Source: an uncultured Eubacteriales bacterium (GTDB taxonomy: Bacteria > Bacillota > Clostridia > Christensenellales > Aristaeellaceae). Taken from it: a stretch of 62,368 nucleotides of DNA. The position numbers were made by a program, and so were the translations under genes. This document shows, in pieces, positions 52,371 through 61,478 of this stretch. The stretch spans positions 1-62,368 of the forward strand of contig CACWXY010000042.1 of assembly GCA_902764915.1 (NCBI GenBank). The letters are read 5' to 3'. Position 1 is the stretch's first letter; the number at the start of each line of letters is the position of its first letter. The notes beneath the pieces were generated by a model. The model ran no database searches. It was not told the DNA's origin and worked only from the letters and a program-made list of their open reading frames with translations.

Positions 52371-54113
52371 ATGTTTGGAAAAGCGTTTCAGCGCAGTTAT
52401 GCCCTCACCGATCAGGGAGTGAGGAACACAAAGAAAGGCGCTTTCTGGACGGTGATCGTCAATCTGGTGGTCATGGGCGGCATGGGGATCCTGTACATGA
52501 TGATGAACAGGTATATGGACACGTCGACCAAGGGTGCGCCGCTGCCCAATGCCTGGATATTTATCCTGCTGGTGCTGGCCTTTATCGTCCTTTCTCTGGT
52601 TACCCATATCCAGCAGTACAAGGCCACGTACGGTCTGGTGTACGGTGAAGTGAAGGCAGCCCGGCTGAGCCTGGCGGAGCGGCTGCGGAAGCTGCCTTTG
52701 GGCTACTTTGGCAAACGCGACCTGGCTGACCTGACTGAAACCATTATGGGCGATGTGAATCGATTGGAGCATGTATGGTCCCATTGCCTTGGATATCTGT
52801 ACGGCTCCTATGTTTCCACGGCACTCATCGCCATCGCGCTGTTCTGTTACGACTGGCGGCTGGCGATTGCCGTGCTGTGGGGTGTACCGGTGGCCTTTGC
52901 GCTGCTGTTCGGCAGCAGAAAGCTCTCCCAGCGCAATTCCAAGAAGCTGAAGCAGGACAGTCTGCAGGTGTCTGACGGCATCCAGGAAACGCTGGAAAAC
53001 ATCCGGGAGATCCGCGCCACCAACCAGGAGGAACGCTTTCTGCAGAGGCTGAACGACAAGATTGACCGGCACGAAAAGACCAGCATCCGCGGGGAGCTGG
53101 TCACGGGCCTGTTTGTCAACGGGGCCAGCGTGATCATGCGTCTGGGCGTCGCCACCACTATCCTGACCGGCACCAGCCTGATTCTCTCCGGGCAGATCGA
53201 CTTCATGCTCCTGTTCATGTTCCTGCTGGTGATCACCCGCGTGTACGCGCCTTTCGATCAGGCCCTGGCCCTGATCGCGGAAATGTTCATGAGCCAGGTG
53301 TCCGCAAACCGGCTGAACGAGATCTACGATACGCAAACGGCGGAAGGCGCGGCGTGTTTTACACCCAAAGGACATGATATCGAGTTCAGAAATGTGGGCT
53401 TTTCCTATGACAATCAGCAGGTGCTCAAGGGCGTCAGCTTCACGGCGAAGGAAGGTGAGGTCACTGCCCTGGTGGGGCATTCCGGCGGCGGAAAAAGCAC
53501 CTGCGCCCGTCTTGCAGCCAGGCTGTGGGACATTGATCAGGGACAGATTACGGTGGGCGGTGTGGATATTTCCACTGTGGACCCGGAGGTCCTGCTGACT
53601 GATTACTCGATGGTGTTCCAGGATGTGGTGCTGTTTGATGACACGGTGATGGAAAACATCCGCCTGGGCAGACACGGTGCCACCGATGAAGAGGTACGGG
53701 CCGCAGCCAGGGCAGCCAATTGCGATGAGTTTGTGGAAAAACTGCCCCAAGGATACCGGACACCCATTGGGGAAAACGGCGCGAAGCTTTCCGGCGGCGA
53801 GCGCCAGCGCATCTCCATCGCCCGTGCACTGCTGAAGAATGCACCGATTGTGCTGCTGGATGAGGCTACCGCCTCCCTGGACGTAGAAAACGAAACCCGG
53901 GTGCAGGGAGCATTGTCCCGCCTGCTGCAAGGCAGGACCGTGCTGGTGATCGCTCACCGGATGCGCACGGTGGAAGCCGCTGACAAGATCGTGGTGCTGG
54001 CCGATGGCAGAGTGGCCGAGGTGGGCAGCCCCGCGGAACTGATGACGAAAGAAGAAGGAATGTTCCGCCGCATGACCCGGCTGCAGGCCGCCAGTGCGGG
54101 CTGGAGCATCTAG
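52371..54113 (+). CDS. ABC half-transporter 2 of the cluster
   Basis: A 580-residue partner of the preceding ABC protein: six helices, Walker A GHSGGGKST, signature LSGGERQRISIARAL, Walker B IVLLDEATASLD, HRMRT in place of the usual HRLST. GGAGGCG lies in the end of the upstream gene, before ATG 52371. Tight coupling (zero-base gap) supports equal synthesis. Two SAM methyltransferases and an ATC-hydrolase-like protein follow within 20 bases, which suggests that the transported molecule is methylated or otherwise processed by these enzymes. Confidence 0.92.
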   Translation: MFGKAFQRSYALTDQGVRNTKKGAFWTVIVNLVVMGGMGILYMMMNRYMDTSTKGAPLPNAWIFILLVLAFIVLSLVTHIQQYKATYGLVYGEVKAARLSLAERLRKLPLGYFGKRDLADLTETIMGDVNRLEHVWSHCLGYLYGSYVSTALIAIALFCYDWRLAIAVLWGVPVAFALLFGSRKLSQRNSKKLKQDSLQVSDGIQETLENIREIRATNQEERFLQRLNDKIDRHEKTSIRGELVTGLFVNGASVIMRLGVATTILTGTSLILSGQIDFMLLFMFLLVITRVYAPFDQALALIAEMFMSQVSANRLNEIYDTQTAEGAACFTPKGHDIEFRNVGFSYDNQQVLKGVSFTAKEGEVTALVGHSGGGKSTCARLAARLWDIDQGQITVGGVDISTVDPEVLLTDYSMVFQDVVLFDDTVMENIRLGRHGATDEEVRAAARAANCDEFVEKLPQGYRTPIGENGAKLSGGERQRISIARALLKNAPIVLLDEATASLDVENETRVQGALSRLLQGRTVLVIAHRMRTVEAADKIVVLADGRVAEVGSPAELMTKEEGMFRRMTRLQAASAGWSI

Positions 54114-54126
54114 GAGGATGAGACAG

Positions 54127-54906
54127 ATGAAGCCTGATTACAGGAACTGGATGCCCAAAGGAATGGTGTATGCCTTTCTGTTTGCGTTTCTGGGGTGCGG
54201 CATTGCGACAGCAGCCTTTCAGCTGCTGCCGGACGGTACGCTGAAAACGGTGCTGACCATTGCCTTCGGGGCGATTGCTGTCGTCCTGTGCGGCCTGACT
54301 CTCTGGGCTGTATGCATGTACCGGGCTTTTGACTATAAGGGGAAGCGCAGGATGGCAGAGCAGATCATTGAGGGCACGGCAGCTTATGTGAAACTGCCTC
54401 AGGGCAGCAGGTGCCTGGACGTGGGCTGCGGCAGCGGCGCGCTGGGCATCGCTGTGGGCAAGCGCAACCCTGGGGCGGAGATCATCGGCATTGACCGCTG
54501 GGGAAAGGAATATGCCTCCTTCAGCAAGGCGCTTTGCGAGCGCAATGCCAGGGCCGAGGGCGTCACCTGGATCAGCTTCCGGCAGGGGGACGCCACGCAT
54601 TTGGAGTTTCCGGACGAAACCTTCGATGCGGTGGTGAGCAATTATGTGTATCACAATATCCCCGGCGACCGGCAGCAATACCTGCTGGAGACGCTTCGCA
54701 CGCTGAAAAAGGGCGGCACCTTCACCCTCCATGACATCTTTTCCCGCGCCAAGTACGGCGACATGCAGGCCTTTGTGCAGAAGCTGCGGGATATGGGCTA
54801 TGAAAAGGTGGAACTGATCGATACGACGGACGGCAAGTTCATGACAAGATTCGAGGCTTGCTGGATGGCGCTGCGTGGCTCAGCGCTGCTGACCGGGAGA
54901 AAGTGA
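54127..54906 (+). CDS. Membrane-anchored SAM methyltransferase
   Basis: A 259-residue protein with two N-terminal membrane segments (about residues 8-35 and 40-65) and a cytoplasmic class I methyltransferase domain: motif I CLDVGCGSGALGIAVG (about 95), acidic loop EIIGIDRWG, and AVVSNYVYHNIPG (motif IV-like). Start 54127 has AGGAGG at 9 bases; the ATG at 54118 touches it. The membrane anchor places it beside the ABC pair. The substrate is not known. Its stop overlaps the start of the second methyltransferase (GTGA). Confidence 0.87.
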   Translation: MKPDYRNWMPKGMVYAFLFAFLGCGIATAAFQLLPDGTLKTVLTIAFGAIAVVLCGLTLWAVCMYRAFDYKGKRRMAEQIIEGTAAYVKLPQGSRCLDVGCGSGALGIAVGKRNPGAEIIGIDRWGKEYASFSKALCERNARAEGVTWISFRQGDATHLEFPDETFDAVVSNYVYHNIPGDRQQYLLETLRTLKKGGTFTLHDIFSRAKYGDMQAFVQKLRDMGYEKVELIDTTDGKFMTRFEACWMALRGSALLTGRK

Positions 54907-55538
54907 GCGAGCCTATGTTCTGGGATCGGGTAGCGGGCGTGTATGATCTGTTTGTGCATGTGGTGAACCGGAAAGCACACAGACAGCTGCGGTGTATCGT
55001 GGCGGAGCTGATCGGGGCAGGGGACCGCGTGCTGGAGTGCGCCTGCGGGACCGGCATGCTCACCGAAGTCATTGCCGGAAAATGCAAAGCCCTGACGGCT
55101 ACGGATTTTGCGCCGAAAATGCTGAAGCGGGCAGAGAAGAACTGCGCGGCCTGTGGCAATATCACCTTCCGTCAGGCGGACATCACCGCACTGGACGAGC
55201 CGGACAAGGCTTTCGATAAGGTGGTGGCCGGGAATGTGATTCACCTGCTGAACGAACCGCTGAAAGCGCTGGGCGAGCTGAACCGGGTATGCAGGGACGG
55301 CGGACAGCTGATCATCCCCACCTATATGAACCGGGGACAGACAGGGAAAACCAGCTCTTTTGCCTCCGCGGTCGGCAGGGCCGGGGCGGATTTCAAGCGG
55401 CAGTTTACGGTGGACAGCTACCGACAGTTCTTTCTCGACGCAGGCTACAGCGACGTACGGATCACTGTGGCCGACGGCCGCATTCCCTGCGCTGTGGCTG
55501 TGATGACAAAAAAGTGTGACGGAGAAAAAGAATCATGA
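54903..55538 (+). CDS. SAM methyltransferase, soluble
   Basis: A 211-residue class I methyltransferase (UbiE/MenG-like fold): FWDRVAGVYDLFVHVVNRKA start, motif I VLECACGTGMLTEVIA, TATDFAPKMLKRAEK, and KVVAGNVIHLLNEP. It starts with GTG 54903 overlapping the upstream stop; ATG 54915 is an alternative. The end overlaps the ATC-hydrolase-like gene by four bases. The string of overlaps shows one coupled operon. Substrate unknown; quinone methylation is unlikely given the context. Confidence 0.88.
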   Translation: MSEPMFWDRVAGVYDLFVHVVNRKAHRQLRCIVAELIGAGDRVLECACGTGMLTEVIAGKCKALTATDFAPKMLKRAEKNCAACGNITFRQADITALDEPDKAFDKVVAGNVIHLLNEPLKALGELNRVCRDGGQLIIPTYMNRGQTGKTSSFASAVGRAGADFKRQFTVDSYRQFFLDAGYSDVRITVADGRIPCAVAVMTKKCDGEKES

Positions 55539-56167
55539 AGCCATACACACCCGAAAAGCTGGTGGCCATCAGCCGCTATCGGAGATTTTTCCGCACACTG
55601 CCGGAAAACATCCGATGCGATGTATACGCCCGCATGTCGATGCTGATTGCGGAGGAAAAGGACTACTGCGACAAAGGTAACACCAAGCACATGGCGCAAA
55701 TCTTCACGGCCATTGCGCTCTATCAGACGCTGCAGAAGCACGGCATGAGCGAGGCGGAAGCCTTCAGAATTACCTCGGAGGAAATGTGGAAAGCGCTGAC
55801 ACCGAAAACATACCAGAAGTTGGCGAGACTGCCCTTCTTTCTGCCGCTGATGAAGAAGATCCTTCCCTTCGGGTTCCGGCATGGCTCCGGGGTGGGATGG
55901 CGTTACGAATGGCATCCGGATGATCCGAAGGACCGCTTTCACTTTGAATGCCGGGAGTGCGTTTACCGTCACATTTTTGAGGAGCAGGGACTTATGAAGC
56001 TGGGCGCCATGTTCTGCCATTCCGACATCATCAATTTCGGAGCGCTTCCATATACCGACTTTAAGCGCACGAAGACGCTCTGCCAGGGCGGCGACTGCTG
56101 CGATTTTGATTTCCAGCGTCATCCGACGGACGCCGGGGACGGCTGGGAGCGAAGCAGGAGCGTCTGA
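55535..56167 (+). CDS. L-2-amino-thiazoline-4-carboxylic acid hydrolase family protein
   Basis: A 210-residue protein of the ATC-hydrolase family, mostly helical, ending with the conserved signature FCHSDIINFGALP, then TLCQGGDCCDFDF. The named reaction opens a thiazoline ring on the way to cysteine in Pseudomonas, but most members in Clostridia lie near ABC transporters and regulators and are uncharacterised, so the name should not be taken as function. It starts in an ATGA overlap with the methyltransferase. A second, broken member lies at 59.2-59.9 kb. Confidence 0.82.
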   Translation: MKPYTPEKLVAISRYRRFFRTLPENIRCDVYARMSMLIAEEKDYCDKGNTKHMAQIFTAIALYQTLQKHGMSEAEAFRITSEEMWKALTPKTYQKLARLPFFLPLMKKILPFGFRHGSGVGWRYEWHPDDPKDRFHFECRECVYRHIFEEQGLMKLGAMFCHSDIINFGALPYTDFKRTKTLCQGGDCCDFDFQRHPTDAGDGWERSRSV

Positions 56168-56213
56168 GGCACGGAGAAGCCCATCACAGAGTGGATTGGA
56201 GGATGAACATGAC

Positions 56214-56714
56214 ATGCTGTTGACAGTATTCCTGGCCATTGTGTTCTGCGCAGCCATGACGCTGATGCTGCTGTAGGCTGTAGCGTTTATTCAGAAGAAG
56301 GCGCTTTTCTCCTCTGCGCCCAAGGAGGCGCGAGCGGCAATCCTTCCACGGAAAAAGGAACTGTTTTACGGTGCCAGAGTCATTGGCTGGACGCTTATGG
56401 TTTTCAGTGCCCTCATGATTCTGGGGTGCGGGGCCGTTTCCATCTGGGACGGATGCAGGAGCGGATTCGGCTTCTGGCAGTTCTTCCTGCGCTTTTTGCT
56501 GATCCTTACCCTCTACAAGGTCTATGACATGGTCTGCTTTGATTACTTCCTGCTGATGAAGTTCCGTTTCTTTCAGCACTACTACCCGGAAACAGAAAGC
56601 GCGCTGGCAGGAAGAAAATACGGCTTCAACATCAAAAGCCAGCTGCTGAAGCTGCTGGTCATATTCCCGGCGGTATCGGCCATCGCAGCCTGGATCTGCA
56701 GCCTGATTGGATAA
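56214..56714 (+). pseudogene. Small membrane protein with in-frame TAG
   Basis: ATG 56214 behind GGAGGA reads MLLTVFLAIVFCAAMTLMLL, TAG at 56274-56276, then AVAFIQKKALFSS to the stop at 56714 in the same frame. Three hydrophobic segments are seen (residues 1-25, 60-85 and near the end). The stop is best explained by one base change. No in-frame start with a ribosome site lies soon after it. I do not recognise the family; a related but more damaged copy is at 58.0 kb. Confidence 0.7.
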
Positions 56715-56727
56715 GGGAGGGCGGCGC

Positions 56728-57331
56728 ATGAAGCTGAGTCTCAGGGAATACGACGCCATGCAGTCCGGCTGGCGCAAATGGATCAACGAGCACATGGAAA
56801 TCGGGGGCTTCAAGGCTTGGGGCACGGATTTCACCGGGAAAGACATTCTGGAGGTGGGCTGTGGGTCTGGTTATTCCGTGTCCCTGATCGTCAGGGAGCA
56901 TCCGGGAAGCTATACCGGTATGGATATCATGCCGGAGCAGATGGAAAAGGCGGAGGAGCTGAGGCTGCCGGGTGCGCGGTTTGTCCGGAGGGGACGCGAC
57001 CGATCTGAGCCGGCTTGAGGATGCGCATTTCGATATGATCGTGGACTTTATGATCCTGCACCACGTGGAGGGCTGGAGAAGGTTTCTGGATGAAGCGTTC
57101 CGGGTTCTGCGGCCGGGCGGCGAAATGTATATCAACGATCTGACGAGGAAAGGCGTTCATCTGACGGACTTTTTCCTCCACTGGAATCATGCGGAGGAAC
57201 CGCTGTTCTTGATGGAGGAGTTTGAACAGCAGGCCCGCGAGAGCGGCTTCACGACAGTCAGGCGATGTAATTATGCGGGACTCGACTTCTGCTTCAAGTT
57301 TCAAAAACCGAAGCATGATACAAGGGAGTGA
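56728..57331 (+). pseudogene. SAM methyltransferase with a frameshift
   Basis: ATG 56728 follows GGGAGGG. The first half has motif I DILEVGCGSGYSVSLIV and GMDIMPEQMEKA. A one-base indel at about 56985-56995 in a G-rich stretch shifts the frame after LPGARFV. The second half resumes with GDATDLSRLEDAHFDMIVD, HHVEGWRRFLDEAFRVLRPG to the stop. Restored, it would be about 200 residues, a third class I methyltransferase of the cluster. Confidence 0.83.
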
Positions 57332-57336
57332 ACCGG

Positions 57337-58002
57337 ATGAAGAAGCATAGAAGGGCAGCATTGCTTTGCGGTATCCTGGGCTGTCTGTGCTACGGCGGCG
57401 GGGACTGGCTGATGATGTATGGCGATCCCGCGTATCACGGCACGCTGCCCTGGCTGACAGAAGGCGTGGCAGCCATCCCACAGTGGCGGTACAGCCTGGC
57501 CATGGCCTTGGCTTTCCCGGGCATCATCCTGTATGGCATCGCCCTGTTCGCGGTGCAGGGATATATCAGAACGGACAGGCAGAGAAAGGTCTATCATTAC
57601 CTGAATGCCTTCGGCCTTACGCCATGGATCGCCCTGCACCTGTTCTACATCATGATCCTGACACTGTTTGCCTGGATGCACGCGAACGGCTACGCAGCGG
57701 AGGCACTGCCCGTCTGTGAGGGGCTGTTTCATCAGCTCTCCTGGCTGGTACCGGTGAGTGAAGCGCTGATGCTGCCGGTGTTTCTGTACTGGCTCTGGCT
57801 GCAGATCCGGGGCAGAACCGTTTTCCCCGGGTGGATGGCGTTCACCAACGTGTTGCTGATTTATACCGTACTGAAAGGCGTTTCTCTGCTGCTGCCGGTG
57901 AGTGCGTTTCGTCTGGGCTTCACCAATGGGCTGATGAGCGAGAGCATGATCCTCTGGTTCGGGTTCATGCTGCGCTGGGAGAGAAGGCAGTCTGCCGCAT
58001 GA
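57337..58002 (+). CDS. Polytopic membrane protein (DUF6796-like), copy 1
   Basis: A protein of 221 residues with about six membrane segments. The N-terminal CYGGGDWLMMYGDP, the repeated hydrophobic blocks and SMILWFGFML at the end match a second protein encoded at 58.5 kb, so the two are paralogues. The family appears to be DUF6796, of unknown function. ATG 57337 lies 9 bases after AAGGGAG. It overlaps the next, damaged gene by four bases. Membrane location and operon context suggest assistance to the ABC pair or to sensing of its substrate. Confidence 0.75.
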   Translation: MKKHRRAALLCGILGCLCYGGGDWLMMYGDPAYHGTLPWLTEGVAAIPQWRYSLAMALAFPGIILYGIALFAVQGYIRTDRQRKVYHYLNAFGLTPWIALHLFYIMILTLFAWMHANGYAAEALPVCEGLFHQLSWLVPVSEALMLPVFLYWLWLQIRGRTVFPGWMAFTNVLLIYTVLKGVSLLLPVSAFRLGFTNGLMSESMILWFGFMLRWERRQSAA

Positions 58003-58326
58003 TCACAACGCTGGTCGTACTGGCAAGGGCATGTCTCTTTTTGCTGGCCTTTATCCTGGTCAACCGCATCTCGCCGCCACAGAGGTTATCCTGCGCTTTC
58101 TGCCGCGGGACATCCGGGAGGCGGCAAAGGCACATCCTGATCCGCCTGTCGGAAAAAAGATCATCGGTTATCTGATCACGGCTCTGGCACGGTTTTGGCT
58201 GCTGTTCGGGCGGTATATATGCTGTTCCTGTATGGCGGTAAGCTGTTGGATATGCTGGTGCAGGATCAGTATATCGTGGTCACGAATCAGTATCCTGTGG
58301 TATTATATCCGGAGACAAGGGACTGA
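57999..58326 (+). pseudogene. Small membrane protein with two frameshifts
   Basis: ATG 57999 overlaps the previous stop (ATGA) and reads MITTLVVLARACLFLLAFIL. The frame is lost near 58070; then TEVILRFLPRDIREAAKAHP and GKKIIGYLIT appear in a second frame; after about 58205, YMLFLYGGKLLDMLVQDQYI appears in a third, to TGA 58324-58326. Restored length would be about 108 residues. It resembles the protein at 56.2 kb in having a PR(D/K)-helix followed by a membrane segment. Confidence 0.7.
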
Positions 58327-58510
58327 AGAAGCTGCGATGACCGCAGCTTCTTCACGTAAAACGGATGATCCGGCTGATTATCGGGATGAGAGCATCCGGA
58401 GACAGTGTGACCGGAATGAACTGGCCAGGGATTCTTCTGGCCAGGCTGTCCATGTCCCTGATATTGAATAGACCGGCGGGCGGAACCCGCTGATCTGACG
58501 GAGGATGAAA

Positions 58511-59131
58511 ATGAATACTGTGAAAATCGCGTTTCTGATCGCTGCCGCAGGGCATCTGCTCTGCGGCGTGTGCGACTGCCTGCTGACTTATATGCCGAGT
58601 GGACGGTTTCACTTTGAGGACATGAAGGATAACAAAAGACTATCCGGTGTGTTCAAGGGCATGCCGCTGCGGAATCCAATGCTGTCCATGCTGCTGGGCT
58701 GTCTGGCCATGTTTCTCTTTGCCTTTGGCTATCTGGCGCTGACAAACTGGATGCGCGCCTGGTCGGAACCCTGCGCGCTGCTGATGCTGATCAGCACGGT
58801 TATGGTACTGACCTTCGGCATGGCACACCATGTGTTCTGCGGCGTACCGGAGTGGCTGTATGTGAAACTGGGCAGGACGGAGGAAGCAAGACAGCTGATC
58901 ACGGAGTTTTTCCAAAAGACGTCTGTTACTCTGATCGTCTGCTATCTGGGCTTCCTGATCTTCGGCGTGTCGCTGTTTGTCCCAGTTGTCAGCGGGTGGA
59001 CGTCGCTGCCCCGCTGGGCCTGTGTGTTCAACATCCTGCCGCTGATGCTGGTCCTGATGCCGACACGGGTAGGTGGCTCGGGAAACTGGGCCGGAGCGAT
59101 CATGTTTCTGGGCCTCACTTTTCTTCTGTAA
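58511..59131 (+). CDS. Polytopic membrane protein (DUF6796-like), copy 2
   Basis: A 206-residue protein with about six membrane segments: AAAGHLLCGVCDCLLTYMPS at the N-terminus, MLLGCLAMFLFAFGYLALTN in the middle, and GSGNWAGAIMFLGLTFLL at the end. It shares size, topology and the cysteine/aspartate-bearing first helix with the protein at 57.3 kb. GGAGG lies 6 bases before ATG 58511. The gene is intact although both flanking genes are broken, which may mean it still has a use. Confidence 0.75.
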   Translation: MNTVKIAFLIAAAGHLLCGVCDCLLTYMPSGRFHFEDMKDNKRLSGVFKGMPLRNPMLSMLLGCLAMFLFAFGYLALTNWMRAWSEPCALLMLISTVMVLTFGMAHHVFCGVPEWLYVKLGRTEEARQLITEFFQKTSVTLIVCYLGFLIFGVSLFVPVVSGWTSLPRWACVFNILPLMLVLMPTRVGGSGNWAGAIMFLGLTFLL

Positions 59132-59243
59132 TGCGGCTCGGAACCGCATTGAGAAGGAAAACGCTTCGGAGCGATCCTGTGATCACTATCCGGCAGGCCG
59201 CAAATCACGGTGATTCAGAAAACTGGAAAGGGCTGTGATTGAA

Positions 59244-59888
59244 ATGATGCCATACAGAGGAGCCTATCTTCACCTGCTTTCCTTGCTGCTCAGAAAGCCA
59301 ATGCGCGAGGAATACGGCAAGGCACTAACCCGAAAGGTGCTGAGGGGCGGTGCCTGCAATCTATCGCCGGATGCTGGAAAAAACGGATGACATTGGCGCG
59401 GATAATCCCATGGCGGGCAACGTCTATATGTGTTTTGTGTTCCTGGCAGTCTGGAAAGCAGCCGAAGGTGCCGTCTCCCCGGACAGTCTTCGCCGCGTGA
59501 CGAAAGCATTGATGGCAAGGCCGATTGTTGGGAAAATCATGGGCGGAAGAGACATCAACCGGCCTGAGGATCTGGCAGCAGAAAAAGCGCGATTCCACCG
59601 GATGCAGGATTGGGCGGATGCCCACCCGGCATACAAAGACAAGACCTGGGATTTCCATTTCGACGATACGAGGCATCGGGATGGCGCCTATTACTACTTC
59701 ACCCATTGCCCGCTTGAAAAGTTTGCAAGAGAAAACGGCTTTCTGGAGGTGCTGCCCGTTGTCTGCGGGATCGACTACATGACGACCGCACTGAGACACG
59801 GCGTCCTGCACAGGGATTCCACCCTGGCCACCGGCGGCTCTGTGTCGATTACTGGATCGTTCCGGATCAGGTACAGCAGCCCGAATAA
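59244..59888 (+). pseudogene. Second ATC-hydrolase-family protein, two frameshifts
   Basis: The start at 59244 or 59247 follows AAAGGG and reads MPYRGAYLHLLSLLLRKP. The frame shifts near 59343 (GGGGCGG run) and resumes as PAIYRRMLEKTDDIGADNPM, YYYFTHCPLEKFARENGFLE and VVCGIDYMTTA. A second one-base loss near 59842 interrupts the terminal GG-x-C-D motif, after which DYWIVPDQVQ ends at TAA 59886-59888. The restored protein would be about 214 residues and paralogous to the intact member at 55.5 kb. Confidence 0.78.
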
Positions 59889-60534
59889 CAAACGGCAGCA
59901 TCACAGGAGAATCGCATGGGCATGAGCGTGGGGACGGGTATGATTCTTTCACGATCATCCGCAGAAAGAATCAGGCGATTGCGGGGTCTGCCGGGTGCAT
60001 TCCGGCAGCTGACTGCACGGAGCTGGATAAAGCCGGTGCAATCGCCCGGAGAGTGCGGTACGCTGCCATCCATCAGCCGATGGGATCAATTGTGCCGCTG
60101 CACATCATCCTGTCCGCTAGCTGGTCATCTGCATATCCGTTTCCTGACAGTTCCTGCTGACCCAGGCGCAGGAGACACACGACAGCCTGCGGGTTCTGCT
60201 GGACCAAAGGACCGAAGTCAGCACCTTTGCGATCGGCCTGAATGCTTACACGGCCGGTGTCAATCAGGCCGCATCCGGAGCAGCTGATCTCTCAATCGGC
60301 GCTGCATGACAGCGGCACTGATACCCTCCTGACAGCGATAACCGTCACCAGGAAAGCAATGGCAGAATATTTCTTTGCGTGCTGACGGGAGATGTTTCGG
60401 CCGCGCTGGATTCTTATGGATCAGATGCCCGGACAGGCAGCGGGCTGTGCAGTGAAGCCCGGGTATTCACCACACTGTATGTGATCCGGACTGATTTCCG
60501 CTGAAACGTTCTCCGTTACAGTGAAAACACTGGA
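59889..60534. other. Decayed region with a YhgE/Pip relic
   Basis: No intact gene. At 60157-60309 a plus frame reads LTQAQETHDSLRVLLDQRTE, FAIGLNAYTAGVNQAASGAA, then TGA; a shifted frame continues ALHDSGTDTLLTAI to about 60350. This is the heptad-like, Ala/Gly-rich segment of YhgE/Pip membrane proteins. Its membrane domains are missing on both sides. The rest yields only short frames. Confidence 0.6.
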
Positions 60535-60594
60535 CAGCAAAAGCAGGCCCGTAGTTCAGCTTCTCCAAGCTGGATTGCGGACCTGCTTTTTGCT
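60535..60594. terminator. Imperfect long hairpin
   Basis: AGCAAAAGCAGG (60535-60546) pairs with CCTGCTTTTTGCT near 60582-60594, with a smaller nested AGCTT/AAGCT stem between. A T-run in the right arm makes a plus-strand terminator plausible. Confidence 0.5.
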
Positions 60595-60839
60595 GTCGCC
60601 TCTCAGCAATGTTCCCATCCGATGTTCTGAAACGCCTGCTTTCTGGCCAATCCGGGCGCATGCATCAGAAGCAGATATCGGCTGTATCGTTTCCCTTGTT
60701 GACGAGCGGCGAAAAACAGCATACCAGCATATCAAATGATGCGATAAATGATAAGAAGCGGACAGGGCTTTAAGTCAGTCGTGATCGAATGCGTTCATAT
60801 CCTCCCGAATAATAGGGGAGTATGAGGCCCAAAACTGAG

Positions 60840-60876
60840 CATGAGGCATATCCCACTTTTCGGGATATGCCTCATG
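60840..60876 (-). terminator. 15-bp perfect inverted repeat after the nitroreductase
   Basis: CATGAGGCATATCCC (60840-60854) and its exact complement (60862-60876) flank a 7-base loop. On the minus strand it follows the nitroreductase stop by about 70 bases and is succeeded by a short T-run. Confidence 0.6.
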
Positions 60877-60945
60877 GTGCAGAAGAGAGAGAGCCATGTT
60901 TGCGGCTGATTGGACGAACCTGATCTGCCTGACGCTGCGGGTCAG

Positions 60946-61464
60946 TTACACCGTATACACGAAATCAGCTTTTCTTGGCGCGGCCTGCCCTGCTGGCTTT
61001 GCTGCGTAGCCGAGGATCAGGTTGCCTATGCCCTCGTAATTGCCTTCGATGCCCAGCTTCTTCAGGATGGCTTTGCCTTCCTCGCTCTCAAACTCTTCCT
61101 TGGCGCGGTGGATCCAGCAGCTGGCCACGCCCAGGGCAGCGGCAGCGTTCATCATGTTGCCCATGACCAGGCTGCCGTCATACACACAGGTCGGCATATC
61201 CTTGTTCGCCAGTACGACGACCAGATCCGGTGCGCCGTAGAAGGGATCGATGTCCATGCCCATTGCGGCGGCATTCAGTTTTGCCAGCTTCTGACGGGTT
61301 TCCTGATCTTTGATCACCAGGATGATGGGAGACTGCTTACCCATGCCGGTAGGGGCATAGGTTCCTGCATCCAGGATGGCTTGGAGCTTTTCTTCTTCGA
61401 CATGTTCCGGCCTGTAAGCGCGGCAGCTGCGGCGGGTCTTCAGGGTGGTGATGGTGTCTGACAT
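60946..61464 (-). CDS. Nitroreductase family protein
   Basis: A 172-residue FMN-dependent nitroreductase: TLKTRRSCRAYRPEHVEEEK at the N-terminus (the RRSxRxY FMN phosphate site), AGTYAPTGMGKQSP, and GVASCWIHRAKEEFESEEGK with the typical LGY end. These proteins reduce nitro compounds, quinones or flavins with NAD(P)H. AAAGGAGGA precedes ATG 61464. It follows the truncated radical SAM gene by 14 bases on the same strand. Confidence 0.93.
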   Translation of the reverse strand: MSDTITTLKTRRSCRAYRPEHVEEEKLQAILDAGTYAPTGMGKQSPIILVIKDQETRQKLAKLNAAAMGMDIDPFYGAPDLVVVLANKDMPTCVYDGSLVMGNMMNAAAALGVASCWIHRAKEEFESEEGKAILKKLGIEGNYEGIGNLILGYAAKPAGQAAPRKADFVYTV

Positions 61465-61478
61465 GTTGGTGTCCTCCT

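Noticed and set aside
51465..53957. An open frame of 830 codons on the minus strand opposite the ABC genes
   Set aside because: It lies wholly antisense to two well-conserved ABC transporters, has low-complexity His/Gln-rich composition and no family motifs. GC-rich third positions keep the opposite strand open by chance.
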